Positions 6,474-16,900 of a stretch of 24,047 nt of DNA are shown here, piece by piece. Positions within the stretch are counted from its first letter, which is position 1. Each line of letters starts with the position of its first letter. The translations under genes were made by a program, and so were the position numbers. The notes beneath the pieces were generated by a model. That model was not told the DNA's origin. It made no database searches and worked only from the letters and a program-made list of their open reading frames with translations. The DNA comes from an uncultured Oscillibacter sp. (GTDB lineage: Bacteria; Bacillota; Clostridia; Oscillospirales; Oscillospiraceae): positions 1 to 24,047 of the forward strand of contig CAJTZI010000033.1 of the NCBI GenBank assembly GCA_910584075.1, given 5' to 3'.

Positions 6474-6908
6474 ATGGAGGGAGCGATTTTTGACTGTCCG
6501 GCCCTGTGGCTGGAGCATCTGCCCCCCGGCGTTCTGGGGGCGGAGTCTCCTGCGGGACTGGCGGGGCGGACATGGGATCTGCTGGCGCTGACCCGGCGGG
6601 GCCGGGAGACCTTGGGCAGGGCGGAGATCTCCTGCCGCGTTCTGCTGATCCCCGGGGACAGCCCGCCGCCGCTCCGGGCGGAGACCGTGATCACCTGCGG
6701 ACTGTCCCCCCGGGACAGCCTGACTCTCTCCAGTCTGACGGAGCCGGTGCTGTGCGTCCAGCGGAGTCTGCCCCGGCCAGATGGAGCGGTGATCGAGCCC
6801 CAGGAATTTCCCCTGCCGTCCCTGCCGGGACCGCCGGAGGAGCTGCTGCCTCTGCTGGGGCTGCGGCTGTTGCTTATGCCACTGGCAGAGCCTCCCGTTC
6901 TGTGGTAA
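6474..6908 (+). CDS. Conserved-looking hypothetical protein, 144 aa
   Basis: I do not recognise this family. The ATG at 6474 follows GCGAGGTGG; an earlier TTG at 6459 in the same frame has no site. The protein is Leu/Pro/Gly-rich, without a signal peptide or clear membrane span. It has a central strand-rich block (RVLLIPGDSPPPLRAETVI, then TCGLSPRDSLTLSSL) and a second block VLCVQRSLPRPDG followed by EPQEFPLP. This looks like a small alpha/beta domain carrying a serine/threonine-rich loop. The codon usage matches the GC-rich neighbours, supporting a real gene. It precedes the Cys-rich membrane protein by 30 bp and may share its transcript. The MITE replaced or displaced its native upstream region. 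Confidence 0.6.
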   Translation: MEGAIFDCPALWLEHLPPGVLGAESPAGLAGRTWDLLALTRRGRETLGRAEISCRVLLIPGDSPPPLRAETVITCGLSPRDSLTLSSLTEPVLCVQRSLPRPDGAVIEPQEFPLPSLPGPPEELLPLLGLRLLLMPLAEPPVLW

Positions 6909-6938
6909 ACTAACGAAAAAACGGGAGGAGAGAGGACT

Positions 6939-7145
6939 GTGGCGTGGTATGGCTGGTTGTTTTTAATCGCGGTTTTAGCGGTGCCGGGGGTGATCTGCGG
7001 GATCCTGTACAGCGGAAAAAACGACAGCACCCCCTGCATCGGCTGCGGAGAGTGCGTCCGGACGGGGGAGTGCGTGCTGATCAAAAACCGCCAAAAGGCG
7101 AAAAAGGCGGCGGAGAAGCGGAAAAAAGAGCGGGAAGATTCTTGA
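6939..7145 (+). CDS. Small Cys-rich single-pass membrane protein, 68 aa
   Basis: A GTG at 6939 follows GGGAGGAGAG. Residues 3-24 form one membrane helix (WYGWLFLIAVLAVPGVICGI). Next comes a cysteine cluster, C33-x2-C36-x2-C39-x5-C45 (CIGCGECVRTGEC), and then a highly basic tail (KKAAEKRKKERE). The C-x2-C-x2-C spacing recalls half of a 2[4Fe-4S] ferredoxin site or the small Cys-rich proteins that accompany FeoB. Either metal or iron-sulfur binding at the inner face of the membrane is plausible. No iron transporter gene is nearby. The stop codon overlaps the -35 box of the alaS promoter, so the gene ends exactly where the next unit begins. Confidence 0.6.
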   Translation: MAWYGWLFLIAVLAVPGVICGILYSGKNDSTPCIGCGECVRTGECVLIKNRQKAKKAAEKRKKEREDS

Positions 7146-7169
7146 CAAATTCCGGAGATGGGATATAAT
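7142..7169 (+). promoter_or_regulatory. alaS: alaS promoter
   Basis: A consensus TTGACA (7142-7147), a 16-bp spacer and a consensus TATAAT (7164-7169). It would start transcription near 7176, just ahead of the T-box leader. Confidence 0.85.
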
Positions 7170-7175
7170 GTCACT

Positions 7176-7410
7176 GTTCATGAAGCGAAACGCGGTGAAA
7201 AAGCCAGCCTCACGAAACCGGCTCTCAGCGAGAGGGAGATGGTGCGAGCCCTCAGCCCACGCCGCGAGGCAGCCACTTTGGAGCGTCCCGCAAGGAGCGG
7301 GCCGGTTCATCCCCGTTACCGGATGGCTAAGATGTCTCCACAGGGGGGATAATTAGGGTGGTACCGCGAAGCAGGCCTTCGCCCCTATGCTTGGGGCGGA
7401 GGCTTTTTTA
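7176..7410 (+). promoter_or_regulatory. T-box riboswitch leader controlling alaS
   Basis: The leader carries the T-box core AGGGTGGTACCGCG at 7355-7368, whose bulge pairs with the acceptor end of uncharged tRNA, followed by a competing terminator. A long Stem I-like region (7190-7290, with GAGAGGGAG at the position of the usual AG-bulge motif) precedes it. For alaS the specifier should be an Ala codon. A GCC in GCAGCCAC near 7273 is a candidate, but I could not fold the stem reliably. Known role of the family: uncharged tRNA stabilises the antiterminator and allows read-through into the synthetase gene. Confidence 0.9.
7375..7410 (+). terminator. T-box-regulated terminator
   Basis: GCCTTCGCCCC pairs with GGGGCGGAGGC around a 7-base loop, followed by TTTTTT. 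It lies immediately 3' of the T-box and is the conditional terminator of the leader. Confidence 0.9.
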
Positions 7411-7525
7411 ATTGGGAGTGAGGCGTCTGGAATTTTGAGCCGGACGGAAAATGACGGCTTCTCGGGTTCCTTATGCCGGTTTCCCGACTGTGGGCAGACC
7501 ATCAACTTTTAGGAGGAAGAAACAT

Positions 7526-10171
<2,646 letters not shown>

Positions 10172-10262
10172 AAGCGGGGGGCGGCGAAGCCGCAGATGAA
10201 TGTTTCACCAGCCTTTTCAAAGGCTGCGGGGGTCCAGGGGGCGGTGCCCCCTGGGGTACCCG
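10172..10262. repeat. Repeat-type double hairpin downstream of alaS
   Basis: Two perfect inverted repeats lie side by side: CAGCCTTT-TC-AAAGGCTG at 10209-10226 and CCAGGGGGC-GGT-GCCCCCTGG at 10234-10254. Hairpin pairs of this kind recur between genes in related Clostridia, in my recollection; only one copy is in this window. It may act as a transcript 3'-end stabiliser or terminator for alaS, though it lacks a T-run. The remaining bases up to 10384 hold no gene I can support. Confidence 0.55.
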
Positions 10263-10384
10263 CTTTCAAAAACCCGGGCTCCCGCAGGAGCGAAGCCAAT
10301 TGCCGCCCATAATGGTAAAATAAAAACGGCGCCCAAGCCAGCTGGTAAAAACAATACAAAAGCAGAGGAAGGAGCGCGATCCAC

Positions 10385-11089
10385 ATGCCCCATCCCCGCA
10401 GCGTCCCTGTCAAGCGCCGTCTGGCTGCCATGATGGAGGTGCGGTTTCCGGCGTTCATATTTTCCTATGACTGGAAGGGCTTCTATGGATTTGTCCGCGA
10501 AAATCCCGGGCGGCTTTATGACTATCTGATCATTGGCCGCCGTTTCGAGCAGTTCCAGGCCGGGTGGCGGGGGTATTTGGGCGTTGGACCTGTCTGCCGC
10601 GGGTATAACCCGGACTGGAACTATTGGTCCACCGGCGACCCCTGGCGGCGCGGGATCTATACTGTGGAGAACTATGAGGACATCCTCTACCAGCAGGACC
10701 GCACCGCCTTTTTGGATGACGCCCTGGATCAGCTGGCGGAAAAGCTGGAGCGGGACATTCTGCCGCTCTACACGGATTTCTTCTCCCATCCGGATATGTT
10801 TCCCCGTCCCTTCGCCGCCTCGGACATGGTCCGCTGGCAGTTTCTGGCGGAGCGCCTTCTGCCGGAGATGGAAGCCCTGGCCCGGTCCAGCCCAGCCCGC
10901 TGGGAGGAGCTGCGGAAGTGGGTGAAAGCCGCCGCCTGGAACAGGGCGGGGGAGCCGCCGGAGGAGATGGCCCGCTGGCTGGCGGAGGTCCGGACTCTGC
11001 CGGGTTTTCAGGAGGAGTACGGCCGGTCTCCCATTCTTCAGGAGGATGTGTTCTGCTGGCTGATCCACGCCATGTTTGTACATCCGTGA
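10385..11089 (+). CDS. Hypothetical protein, 234 aa
   Basis: I do not recognise the family. The ATG at 10385 follows GAAGGAGCG. The protein is soluble, rich in Trp, Tyr and Phe and in acidic residues. It has an N-terminal aromatic block (FPAFIFSYDWKGFYGFV), a middle segment (NYWSTGDPWRRGIYTVENYE) and a mainly helical C-terminal half with repeated W-x-E patterns. There is no signal peptide, membrane span or catalytic motif. Codon usage and GC content resemble those of alaS. It is followed after 24 bases by a cupin with its own ribosome binding site, so the two are probably co-transcribed. Confidence 0.7.
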   Translation: MPHPRSVPVKRRLAAMMEVRFPAFIFSYDWKGFYGFVRENPGRLYDYLIIGRRFEQFQAGWRGYLGVGPVCRGYNPDWNYWSTGDPWRRGIYTVENYEDILYQQDRTAFLDDALDQLAEKLERDILPLYTDFFSHPDMFPRPFAASDMVRWQFLAERLLPEMEALARSSPARWEELRKWVKAAAWNRAGEPPEEMARWLAEVRTLPGFQEEYGRSPILQEDVFCWLIHAMFVHP

Positions 11090-11113
11090 ATGTTTTTTGA
11101 GAGGAGAACCCAT

Positions 11114-11452
11114 ATGCTCATTGATTTCGACGCCATGGAGACCACCGTCATCCCCCATATGCGGGGCGGCGAGAAGGAGGTCTCCGCCAGAATGTACACG
11201 GATCCCCTGGGAAAGATCATGCGGGGCACGCTGATCCCCGGGGCCTCCATCGGCCTCCACACCCACGAGACCAGCAGTGAGATCATCTACATCCTCTCCG
11301 GTACCGGCAGGGTGCTGTGCGACGGGGCGTATGAGGCCCTGGGCCCGGGCTCCTGCCACTACTGCCCCAGGGGCCATGAGCACAGCCTGATCAACGACAG
11401 CCCGGAGGGCGGGGAGGACCTGACGTTCTTTGCCGTGGTGCCGGAGCAGTGA
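11114..11452 (+). CDS. Small single-domain cupin protein
   Basis: A 112-residue cupin_2-type beta-barrel. Motif 1 is G-x5-HxH-x4-E-x6-G with H49, H51 and E56 (LHTHETSSEIIYILSGTG). Motif 2 is PRGHEHSLIND with H88/H90. These residues form a metal site in the family, which includes isomerases, dioxygenases and sensors; the substrate is not determinable. I use the ATG at 11114, preceded by GAGAGGAG, rather than an in-frame start at 11090 that lacks a site. It lies 10 bp before a DUF4250 gene, suggesting one operon. Confidence 0.85.
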   Translation: MLIDFDAMETTVIPHMRGGEKEVSARMYTDPLGKIMRGTLIPGASIGLHTHETSSEIIYILSGTGRVLCDGAYEALGPGSCHYCPRGHEHSLINDSPEGGEDLTFFAVVPEQ

Positions 11453-11462
11453 GGGCTGTGCG

Positions 11463-11636
11463 ATGATTCCGAAAGATCCTGCTGTTCTGCTGAGTTTTGT
11501 GAACACAAAGCTGCGGGACGAGTACCCCAGTCTCGCGGAGCTGTGCGCGGCGCTGGACGCCGATGAGACGGTGCTGCGGGATACGCTGGCGGCGCTGCGT
11601 TACGAATACGATGCCGGTCGGAACCGGTTTGTATAG
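11463..11636 (+). CDS. DUF4250 domain protein, 57 aa
   Basis: A 57-residue protein whose whole length fits DUF4250: PKDPAVLLSFVNTKLRDEYP at the start, then SLAELCAALDADETVL and a C-terminal YEYDAGRNRF. The family is small, acidic and without known function; its helical pattern resembles a winged-helix half. The ATG at 11463 is 11 bases after the cupin stop. The site before it (GAGGG) is weak, so translational coupling to the cupin is likely. Confidence 0.8.
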   Translation: MIPKDPAVLLSFVNTKLRDEYPSLAELCAALDADETVLRDTLAALRYEYDAGRNRFV

Positions 11637-11649
11637 GGGAGGCGTTTTT

Positions 11650-11758
11650 ATGGCGTTCTCTGTGTGCAAGTACCATCCGGACCCGGTTCAAGAGGCGGAC
11701 TCCGGCGGCGGGCTGCCTCTGCTGCGGAAAGCGCCTGCCGCATATTGACTGCGATTGA
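11650..11758 (+). pseudogene. Small zinc-ribbon-like ORF with probable frameshift
   Basis: A strong ribosome site (GGGGAGGCG) precedes an ATG at 11650. The annotated frame gives only 32 residues (MAFSVCKYHPDP...) and ends at 11748. If one C of the CCC at 11682-11684 is removed, the frame becomes MAFSVCKYHPDRFKRR, then ...GCLCCGKRLPHIDCD, ending at 11758. That version has CxxH, CxxCGK and HxxC groups, as expected of a small zinc-binding protein. Either a real one-base insertion broke the gene or there is a sequence error. The stop is 40 bases before the HIT gene. Confidence 0.4.
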
Positions 11759-11798
11759 AAACGGCGGCTTCGCCGGGAGAAACAGAGGAGGTTTCAAA

Positions 11799-12137
11799 AT
11801 GTCTGATTGTCTATTCTGTAAAATCGCCGCGGGGGAGATCCCCAGTGCCAAGGTCTACGAGGACGAGCTGTGCTATGCCTTCAAGGACATCGCCCCCCAG
11901 GCGCCCACACATTTCCTGGTGATTCCCAGGGAGCACATCGCCTCCGTCTCCGGCGTGAACGCCGGAAACAGCGCGGTGACGGCACACATTTTTGAGGTAA
12001 TCGCCAAGGTCACGGCGGAAATGGGCATCGCGAGCTATCGTGTGGTGTCCAACATTGGCGAGCAGGCGGGCCAGAGCGTGCCCCATCTGCACTTTCATGT
12101 GCTGGCCGGACGGGATATGACGTGGCCGCCGGGCTGA
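11799..12137 (+). CDS. HIT family hydrolase (HINT/PKCI-like)
   Basis: A 112-residue HINT-type protein. The histidine triad HLHFH (H96, H98, H100) followed by VLAGRDM is complete, and the N-terminal CLFCKIAAGEIP carries the C4/C7 pair seen in bacterial HINT proteins. The family hydrolyses nucleoside phosphoramidates and related adenylates in the cytoplasm. The ATG at 11799 follows GAGGAGGTTTCAAA; the frame open from 11664 has no better start. A strong terminator 15 bp after the stop closes the unit. Confidence 0.95.
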   Translation: MSDCLFCKIAAGEIPSAKVYEDELCYAFKDIAPQAPTHFLVIPREHIASVSGVNAGNSAVTAHIFEVIAKVTAEMGIASYRVVSNIGEQAGQSVPHLHFHVLAGRDMTWPPG

Positions 12138-12152
12138 TGGACCGGCGGCAGG

Positions 12153-12180
12153 GGGGGGACGGAAGTCCCCCCTCTTTTCT
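12153..12180 (+). terminator. Rho-independent terminator after the HIT gene
   Basis: GGGGGGAC pairs with GTCCCCCC around a GGAA tetraloop, followed by TCTTTTCT. It ends the cupin-DUF4250-HIT unit. Confidence 0.85.
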
Positions 12181-12231
12181 GTGCCGGGTCCGGCGTCCGC
12201 GGAACAAAGGGCAAAAGGACGGATCGCCGTC

Positions 12232-12260
12232 TTGAAAACGCGGAAGAACTGTGATATAGT
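12232..12260 (+). promoter_or_regulatory. Promoter of the binding-protein/sensor-kinase unit
   Basis: TTGAAA (12232-12237), a 17-bp spacer and TATAGT (12255-12260), close to the sigma-A consensus. Transcription would begin near 12267, giving a leader of about 225 bases before the first gene. Confidence 0.75.
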
Positions 12261-12266
12261 GGATAA

Positions 12267-12493
12267 AATTGAGAATCAGCGGCTGCTGGTTTTCGACCGG
12301 CGCGCCAAGGGCGCACCGCCGCGCAACGCGCGGATTCGTCTGCCGGAAGGCCGGACAAACTTGCGGCTCTTTGTGGAAACCGCCGCTGAAAAGGACCCAC
12401 GGTCCTTTTCGGATTTTCCGGCGGCCAGCCGGCAAGGTCAAGATACGCGCAGGACCCATTCGGTGATTTTTGAAATCAAGGAGGAGATGACCT
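12267..12493 (+). ncRNA. Long hairpin-rich 5' leader, candidate cis-regulatory RNA
   Basis: No gene is supported here. The leader contains a run of local hairpins: AATCAGC/GCTGGTT (12274-12291), GCGCC/GGCGC (12302-12314), CCGCGC/GCGCGG (12319-12333), AAAAGGACC/GGTCCTTTT (12389-12409, 9 bp with a 3-base loop), CGGA/TCCG (12410-12420), and TGATTT/AAATCA (12464-12478), which touches the ribosome binding site AAGGAGGAG. The 9-bp stem ends in TTTT and could be a weak attenuator; the last stem could control translation. I do not recognise a known riboswitch class. Confidence 0.4.
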
Positions 12494-13957
12494 GTGAAGA
12501 TCATGGAGAGAGCAGGGAGGAAAATCGGTCTCATCTGCCTGGCGGCGGCGCTGATGGCCGCACTGGCGGGGTGCGGCGCCAAGAGCCCCCTGGACCCCAA
12601 GGACCCGGTGTCCCTGACGGTCTGGCACTATTACAACGGCTCTCAGCAGGCGGCCTTTGACGCGCTGGTGGAGGAGTTCAATGACACGGCGGGCCGGGAG
12701 TTGGGGATCTATGTGGAGAGTTACTCCCAGGGCTCGGTGCCCGATCTGGAGTCGGCCGTGCGGGATGCCATCAACGGCAAGGTGGGAGCGGCCGCCATGC
12801 CGGACATCTTTTCCTCCTACGCGGATACCGCCTATGAGGTAGAGCAGGCCGGCGCCCTGGCGGACCTGTCCAGCTACCTCGGCGGGGAGGAGCTGGAAAA
12901 ATATGTGGACTCCTACATTGAAGAGGGCCGAATTGCCGCCGACGGCACCCTCCGGATCTTCCCAACGGCGAAGTCCACGGAGATTATGATGATCAACCGG
13001 ACGGACTGGGAGGATTTCTCGGCGGCCACGGGCGCCGCCCTGGAGGACCTGCGGACCATTGAGGGCGTCGCGGAGGTGTCCAAGGCGTACTACGAGTGGA
13101 CGGACAGCCTCACGCCCGATGTGCCGGAGGACGGCCGGGCCTTTTATGGCCGGGACGCCATGGCAAACTACTTCATCATCGGATTGCAGCAGCTGGGCGT
13201 GGAGATCTTCCAGGTGGAGAACGGAGAGATGACCCTGAATACGCCCCGGGAGGAGCTGCGCCGCCTGTGGGAGAACTACTATGTCCCCATGGTCAAAGGG
13301 TATTTCGGGGCCTACGGCTCTTTCCGCTCCGACGATGTGAAGACGGGGGATATTTTGGCCTATACCGGCTCCACAACGTCCGCTATGTATTTCCCCGACC
13401 AGGTGGAGCTGGATGAGGGCAGCCGCCCCATCGACTATATCGTGATGCCGGCCCCGGTATTTGAGGGCGGAAGGGCCTGTGCCGTGCAGCAGGGCGCCGG
13501 GATGGTGGTCAGCAGGTCGGACCAGCGGCATGAGTATGCCTCCGTGGAATTTTTGAAGTGGTTCACCCAGGCGGAGAACAACCTGCGCTTCGGCTCCGTC
13601 TCCGGCTACCTGCCGGTGCTGAAGGAGGCCAACAGCACCGAGAAGCTGGATGAGGTCATTGCGGACCAGGGGCTGACGGTGTCCCCGAAGACCTATGACT
13701 GCCTGACCACCATTTTCAGCGAAATGGAGGGGATGAACCTCTATACCAACAAGAGCTTCCAGAATGGCTCCGCCGCCAGAAAGGTGCTGGAGTACCATCT
13801 GGCGGACCGGGCGGCGGCGGACCGGGCGGTGGTGCTGGAGGCCATTGCCCAGGGCGAGAGCCTGGAGGAGGCGTCGGCGGACTATGTGTCGGACGGCGCC
13901 TTTGAGGAGTGGTACGGCGCCTTCTGCGAGGCGCTGCGGGCCGCTGCCGGCAAGTAG
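12494..13957 (+). CDS. Lipoprotein extracellular solute-binding protein (ABC family 1 type)
   Basis: A 487-residue protein with a signal peptide and lipobox LAGC (C27), so it is anchored on the outer face of the membrane. The mature part begins as family 1 binding proteins do (VSLTVWHYYNGSQQAAFDAL, then VEEFNDTAGRELGI) and keeps the later DIFSSYADTAYEVEQAGALADL and FLKWFTQAENN segments, typical of sugar-type periplasmic-binding folds. The GTG at 12494 follows AAGGAGGAGATGACCT. No permease or ATPase gene is in the window; the next gene, 7 bp away, is a hybrid sensor kinase. I infer that the protein captures a ligand for signalling rather than only for uptake. The ligand is unknown. Confidence 0.88.
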   Translation: MKIMERAGRKIGLICLAAALMAALAGCGAKSPLDPKDPVSLTVWHYYNGSQQAAFDALVEEFNDTAGRELGIYVESYSQGSVPDLESAVRDAINGKVGAAAMPDIFSSYADTAYEVEQAGALADLSSYLGGEELEKYVDSYIEEGRIAADGTLRIFPTAKSTEIMMINRTDWEDFSAATGAALEDLRTIEGVAEVSKAYYEWTDSLTPDVPEDGRAFYGRDAMANYFIIGLQQLGVEIFQVENGEMTLNTPREELRRLWENYYVPMVKGYFGAYGSFRSDDVKTGDILAYTGSTTSAMYFPDQVELDEGSRPIDYIVMPAPVFEGGRACAVQQGAGMVVSRSDQRHEYASVEFLKWFTQAENNLRFGSVSGYLPVLKEANSTEKLDEVIADQGLTVSPKTYDCLTTIFSEMEGMNLYTNKSFQNGSAARKVLEYHLADRAAADRAVVLEAIAQGESLEEASADYVSDGAFEEWYGAFCEALRAAAGK

Positions 13958-13964
13958 GTATGTC

Positions 13965-16900
13965 ATGAGAGGTGTTGATCAGAAGCGGAAAAAACGAACG
14001 ATTTTCCGTATGTTCCTGATTCCCCTGATCGCCATCATGCTTCTGCAGGGTGCCATCACCATCGGCACGCTGGTGATACGGCGGATTACGGGGACGCTGG
14101 AGGAGTACTCCGGCAATATGATGAGCCGTCTGGTGGAAAACCGGGGTGTAATCCTGCAAAACGACATGAATCAGCGCTGGGCGTCCGTTCATGACCAGGA
14201 GGTGCTGATGAACGGCCTTCTGGAACAATATCTGGACAGCCGGGATGTGGAGGTGGACACGGTGCTCCGCTCCGGCGAGATGCGGGACGGCCTTTTGGAG
14301 CTGCTGTTTCCGACTTGTCTGGATATTTTGCAGAATAATTTCACCAATGGGGTCTTTCTGGTCCTGACGGGGCCGGAGCCCGGGGCGGCAGGGGAGTATG
14401 AGGGATTCTTCATCCGGGACTCCGATCCCGACACAAATCCCGTGAACTATACGGATCTGCTGCTGGAGCGGGGGAGCAAGGAGCTCTCCAGAGCCTGGAA
14501 TATCCCGCTGGATACCAACTGGACCACCCGGTTTCATATGGACGGACGGGACGTAAGCGCGGCGGACCGCTATTTCTATGAGCCCTGGCAGGCCGGAAGG
14601 GACTTCCCAGACGCGGATACGGCGGACCTGGGCTACTGGGCGCTGCCCTTCTGCCTGGAGAAGGATCGGGCGGACCCCCACGAGATGATTACCTACTCCC
14701 TGCCGCTGCGGTATGACGGGGTGACCTACGGCGTATTGGGCGTGGAGATCTCCAGCAGGAGCCTGTATGACTACTTTCCGGTGGCGGAGCTGAACGACTC
14801 ACAGCAGTCCGGGTATCTGCTGGCCGTCCGGAATGGGGACGGCAGTTATAGGCCCCTTGTGGGCAAGGGGATGCTCTATGAGCAGGTCCGCTCCGCGGGC
14901 AGCGAGTTCTTTCTGCGGGAAACCGCTTATCCGGACCTCTGCCGTATGGAGGAGCTGACGCTGAACAACCAGGGCATCTATGCCGTATTGTGCCCCTTGC
15001 GGCTGTACAGCACGAATGTACCCTATGAGGATACCGAGTGGGTGCTGGTGGGCCTGGACACGGAGGAGGACCTGTTCGGCATGAGCCACCGCCTCTATAT
15101 CTGGATGGTGGCGGCTGTGCTGCTGGGCCTGGGCGTCGGCGTGCTGGGGATCTATCCGATGGTCAGGCATTTGACCCGGCCGGTTCAGGAGCTGATGCGG
15201 TGCATCAGCGGGGGATCGGAGGGCCTGCAAAGCTTCAAGCCCTCCAACATTCTGGAGATCGACAGACTGTACGACGTGGTTGTGGATCTGACGGAACGGC
15301 AGCGGAAGGCGGAAAACATCCTGCTGGAGGAGAAGGAGCGCTACAAGCTGGCGCTGGAATCCTCCAAGGACATCTTCTTCTCCTATGACCTGCGGAGCGA
15401 GACACTGGATGTGGTCAACCATCCGACGATGAGCGGACAGTGGCAGTGCGGCGGCTATGGGGGCTGTTTTATTAACCCCAGTTATATCTATGAGAAGGAC
15501 CGGGCCCGGGCCGTGGAGGCGCTCCGGAGCGAGACGGATCACCTGTACGCGGAATTCCGGCTGAAGTGGCCGGAGGACGCGGAATTTCTCTGGGTGGCGG
15601 TTACGGGAAAGGTGGTCTGCGATACCGACGGCCGGCGGTGGAAGCTGGTGGGCAGCATCCGCGACATTCAGGAACAAAAGGAGCGGGAGGCTGAGCAGAT
15701 TCGGAAAAACACCGTGGACGGAGTCACCGGTCTCTACGCCTGCGGCGCTGGATTGAAAAAGCTGGCGGAGTACCGGCGGGAGAGGCCGGAGGGCGTTGTG
15801 GTCAGTCTGGTTCTGGACCAGATGAAGAAGATCAGCGAGGAAAACGGCATCGTCTTCGGGGACATGATCCTGGAGGAACTAGGCGAGCTGGTGCGGGAGT
15901 GCTGCCAGGCACTTGCGGAGAAAAGCGGGAGCCGTGTCGCCGCCCTGCGGCTGAACCGAGACGAGATTGTTTTGTGGCTGGAGGGACAGACGGAAGCTCA
16001 GGCGGCGGAATTTACAGGAGAATTGCTGGAGGCGTGTGCCGTCCGCTTTTCCATGGTTTCAGTGCGGGCCGGTCTGGCCCTGGCGGATCGGAACCTGAGC
16101 GTGGAACAGCTGATCCGCATGGCGAAATTGGCGCGGAACGCCCCGCATTCCAGTCCTGCGGGACGGCCTTTGTTCTACGGGGAGCTTCCGGAGACGGAGC
16201 GCACCGCCCTGCCACCGCTGCAGGACCATGAGATCACCACCGTTGGATACGGTGAGGATATGAGCCTAGTATCCGTGGCGCTGAACCTCTTTGGAAAGGG
16301 CGGAGACTTCCCAGCGCAGATGATGCTGATGATCCGGAAGATCGGCCGGTACTATCAGGCCGGCGGCGTTCTGGTATCCCTGCTGCGGGCGGATTTCAAC
16401 TCCAACTATCTGAATTATCAGTGGTATCAAAGCGGAGAGGACGTGGTGAAGGGCGTCAGGAAGTATAAAGAGGAGGAGAAGACGGCGTTTTTCAGTTGGC
16501 TGGGCAAGGACGAGGTGCGGTATTTCTCCTCGGAGGACAGCCGCCAGGAAATGCTCCAGTGCTTCTTGAATGTGCGGCCGGGCCAGCAGGGGGCGGTGCT
16601 GCCCATGTATGACAGCGGCAGCTATATGGGAAATATCTGTATTCTGGATATCCCGCGGACGCTTTTGGAGGACCCTGAGACAGAGCAGGACCTGGCGGAG
16701 CTGGGCCGGGTCATCCAGGGCCAGCTGAACCAGCGGCAGCACGATATTGCCAGCAAGGCCAAGTCCGAGTTTCTCTCCCGCATGAGTCACGAGATCCGCA
16801 CGCCGATGAACGGCATCATCGGCATGACGGCCATCGCGCTCCAGAACGGGCAGAGCCCGGAGCGGGTCATGGACTGCCTGCAAAAGATCCAATCCTCCTC

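Noticed and set aside
12267..12493. c-di-GMP riboswitch as identity of the sensor-unit leader
   Set aside because: None of the conserved GEMM-type core sequences is visible, despite the GGDEF-like domain downstream.
13764..13964. 67-codon upstream extension of the sensor kinase
   Set aside because: Overlaps the end of the binding-protein gene with Arg-rich, non-natural composition; the membrane helix begins soon after the ATG at 13965.
12476..13966. 496-aa minus-strand frame opposite the solute-binding protein
   Set aside because: Antisense shadow; the plus-strand gene has a lipobox, ribosome site and family pattern.
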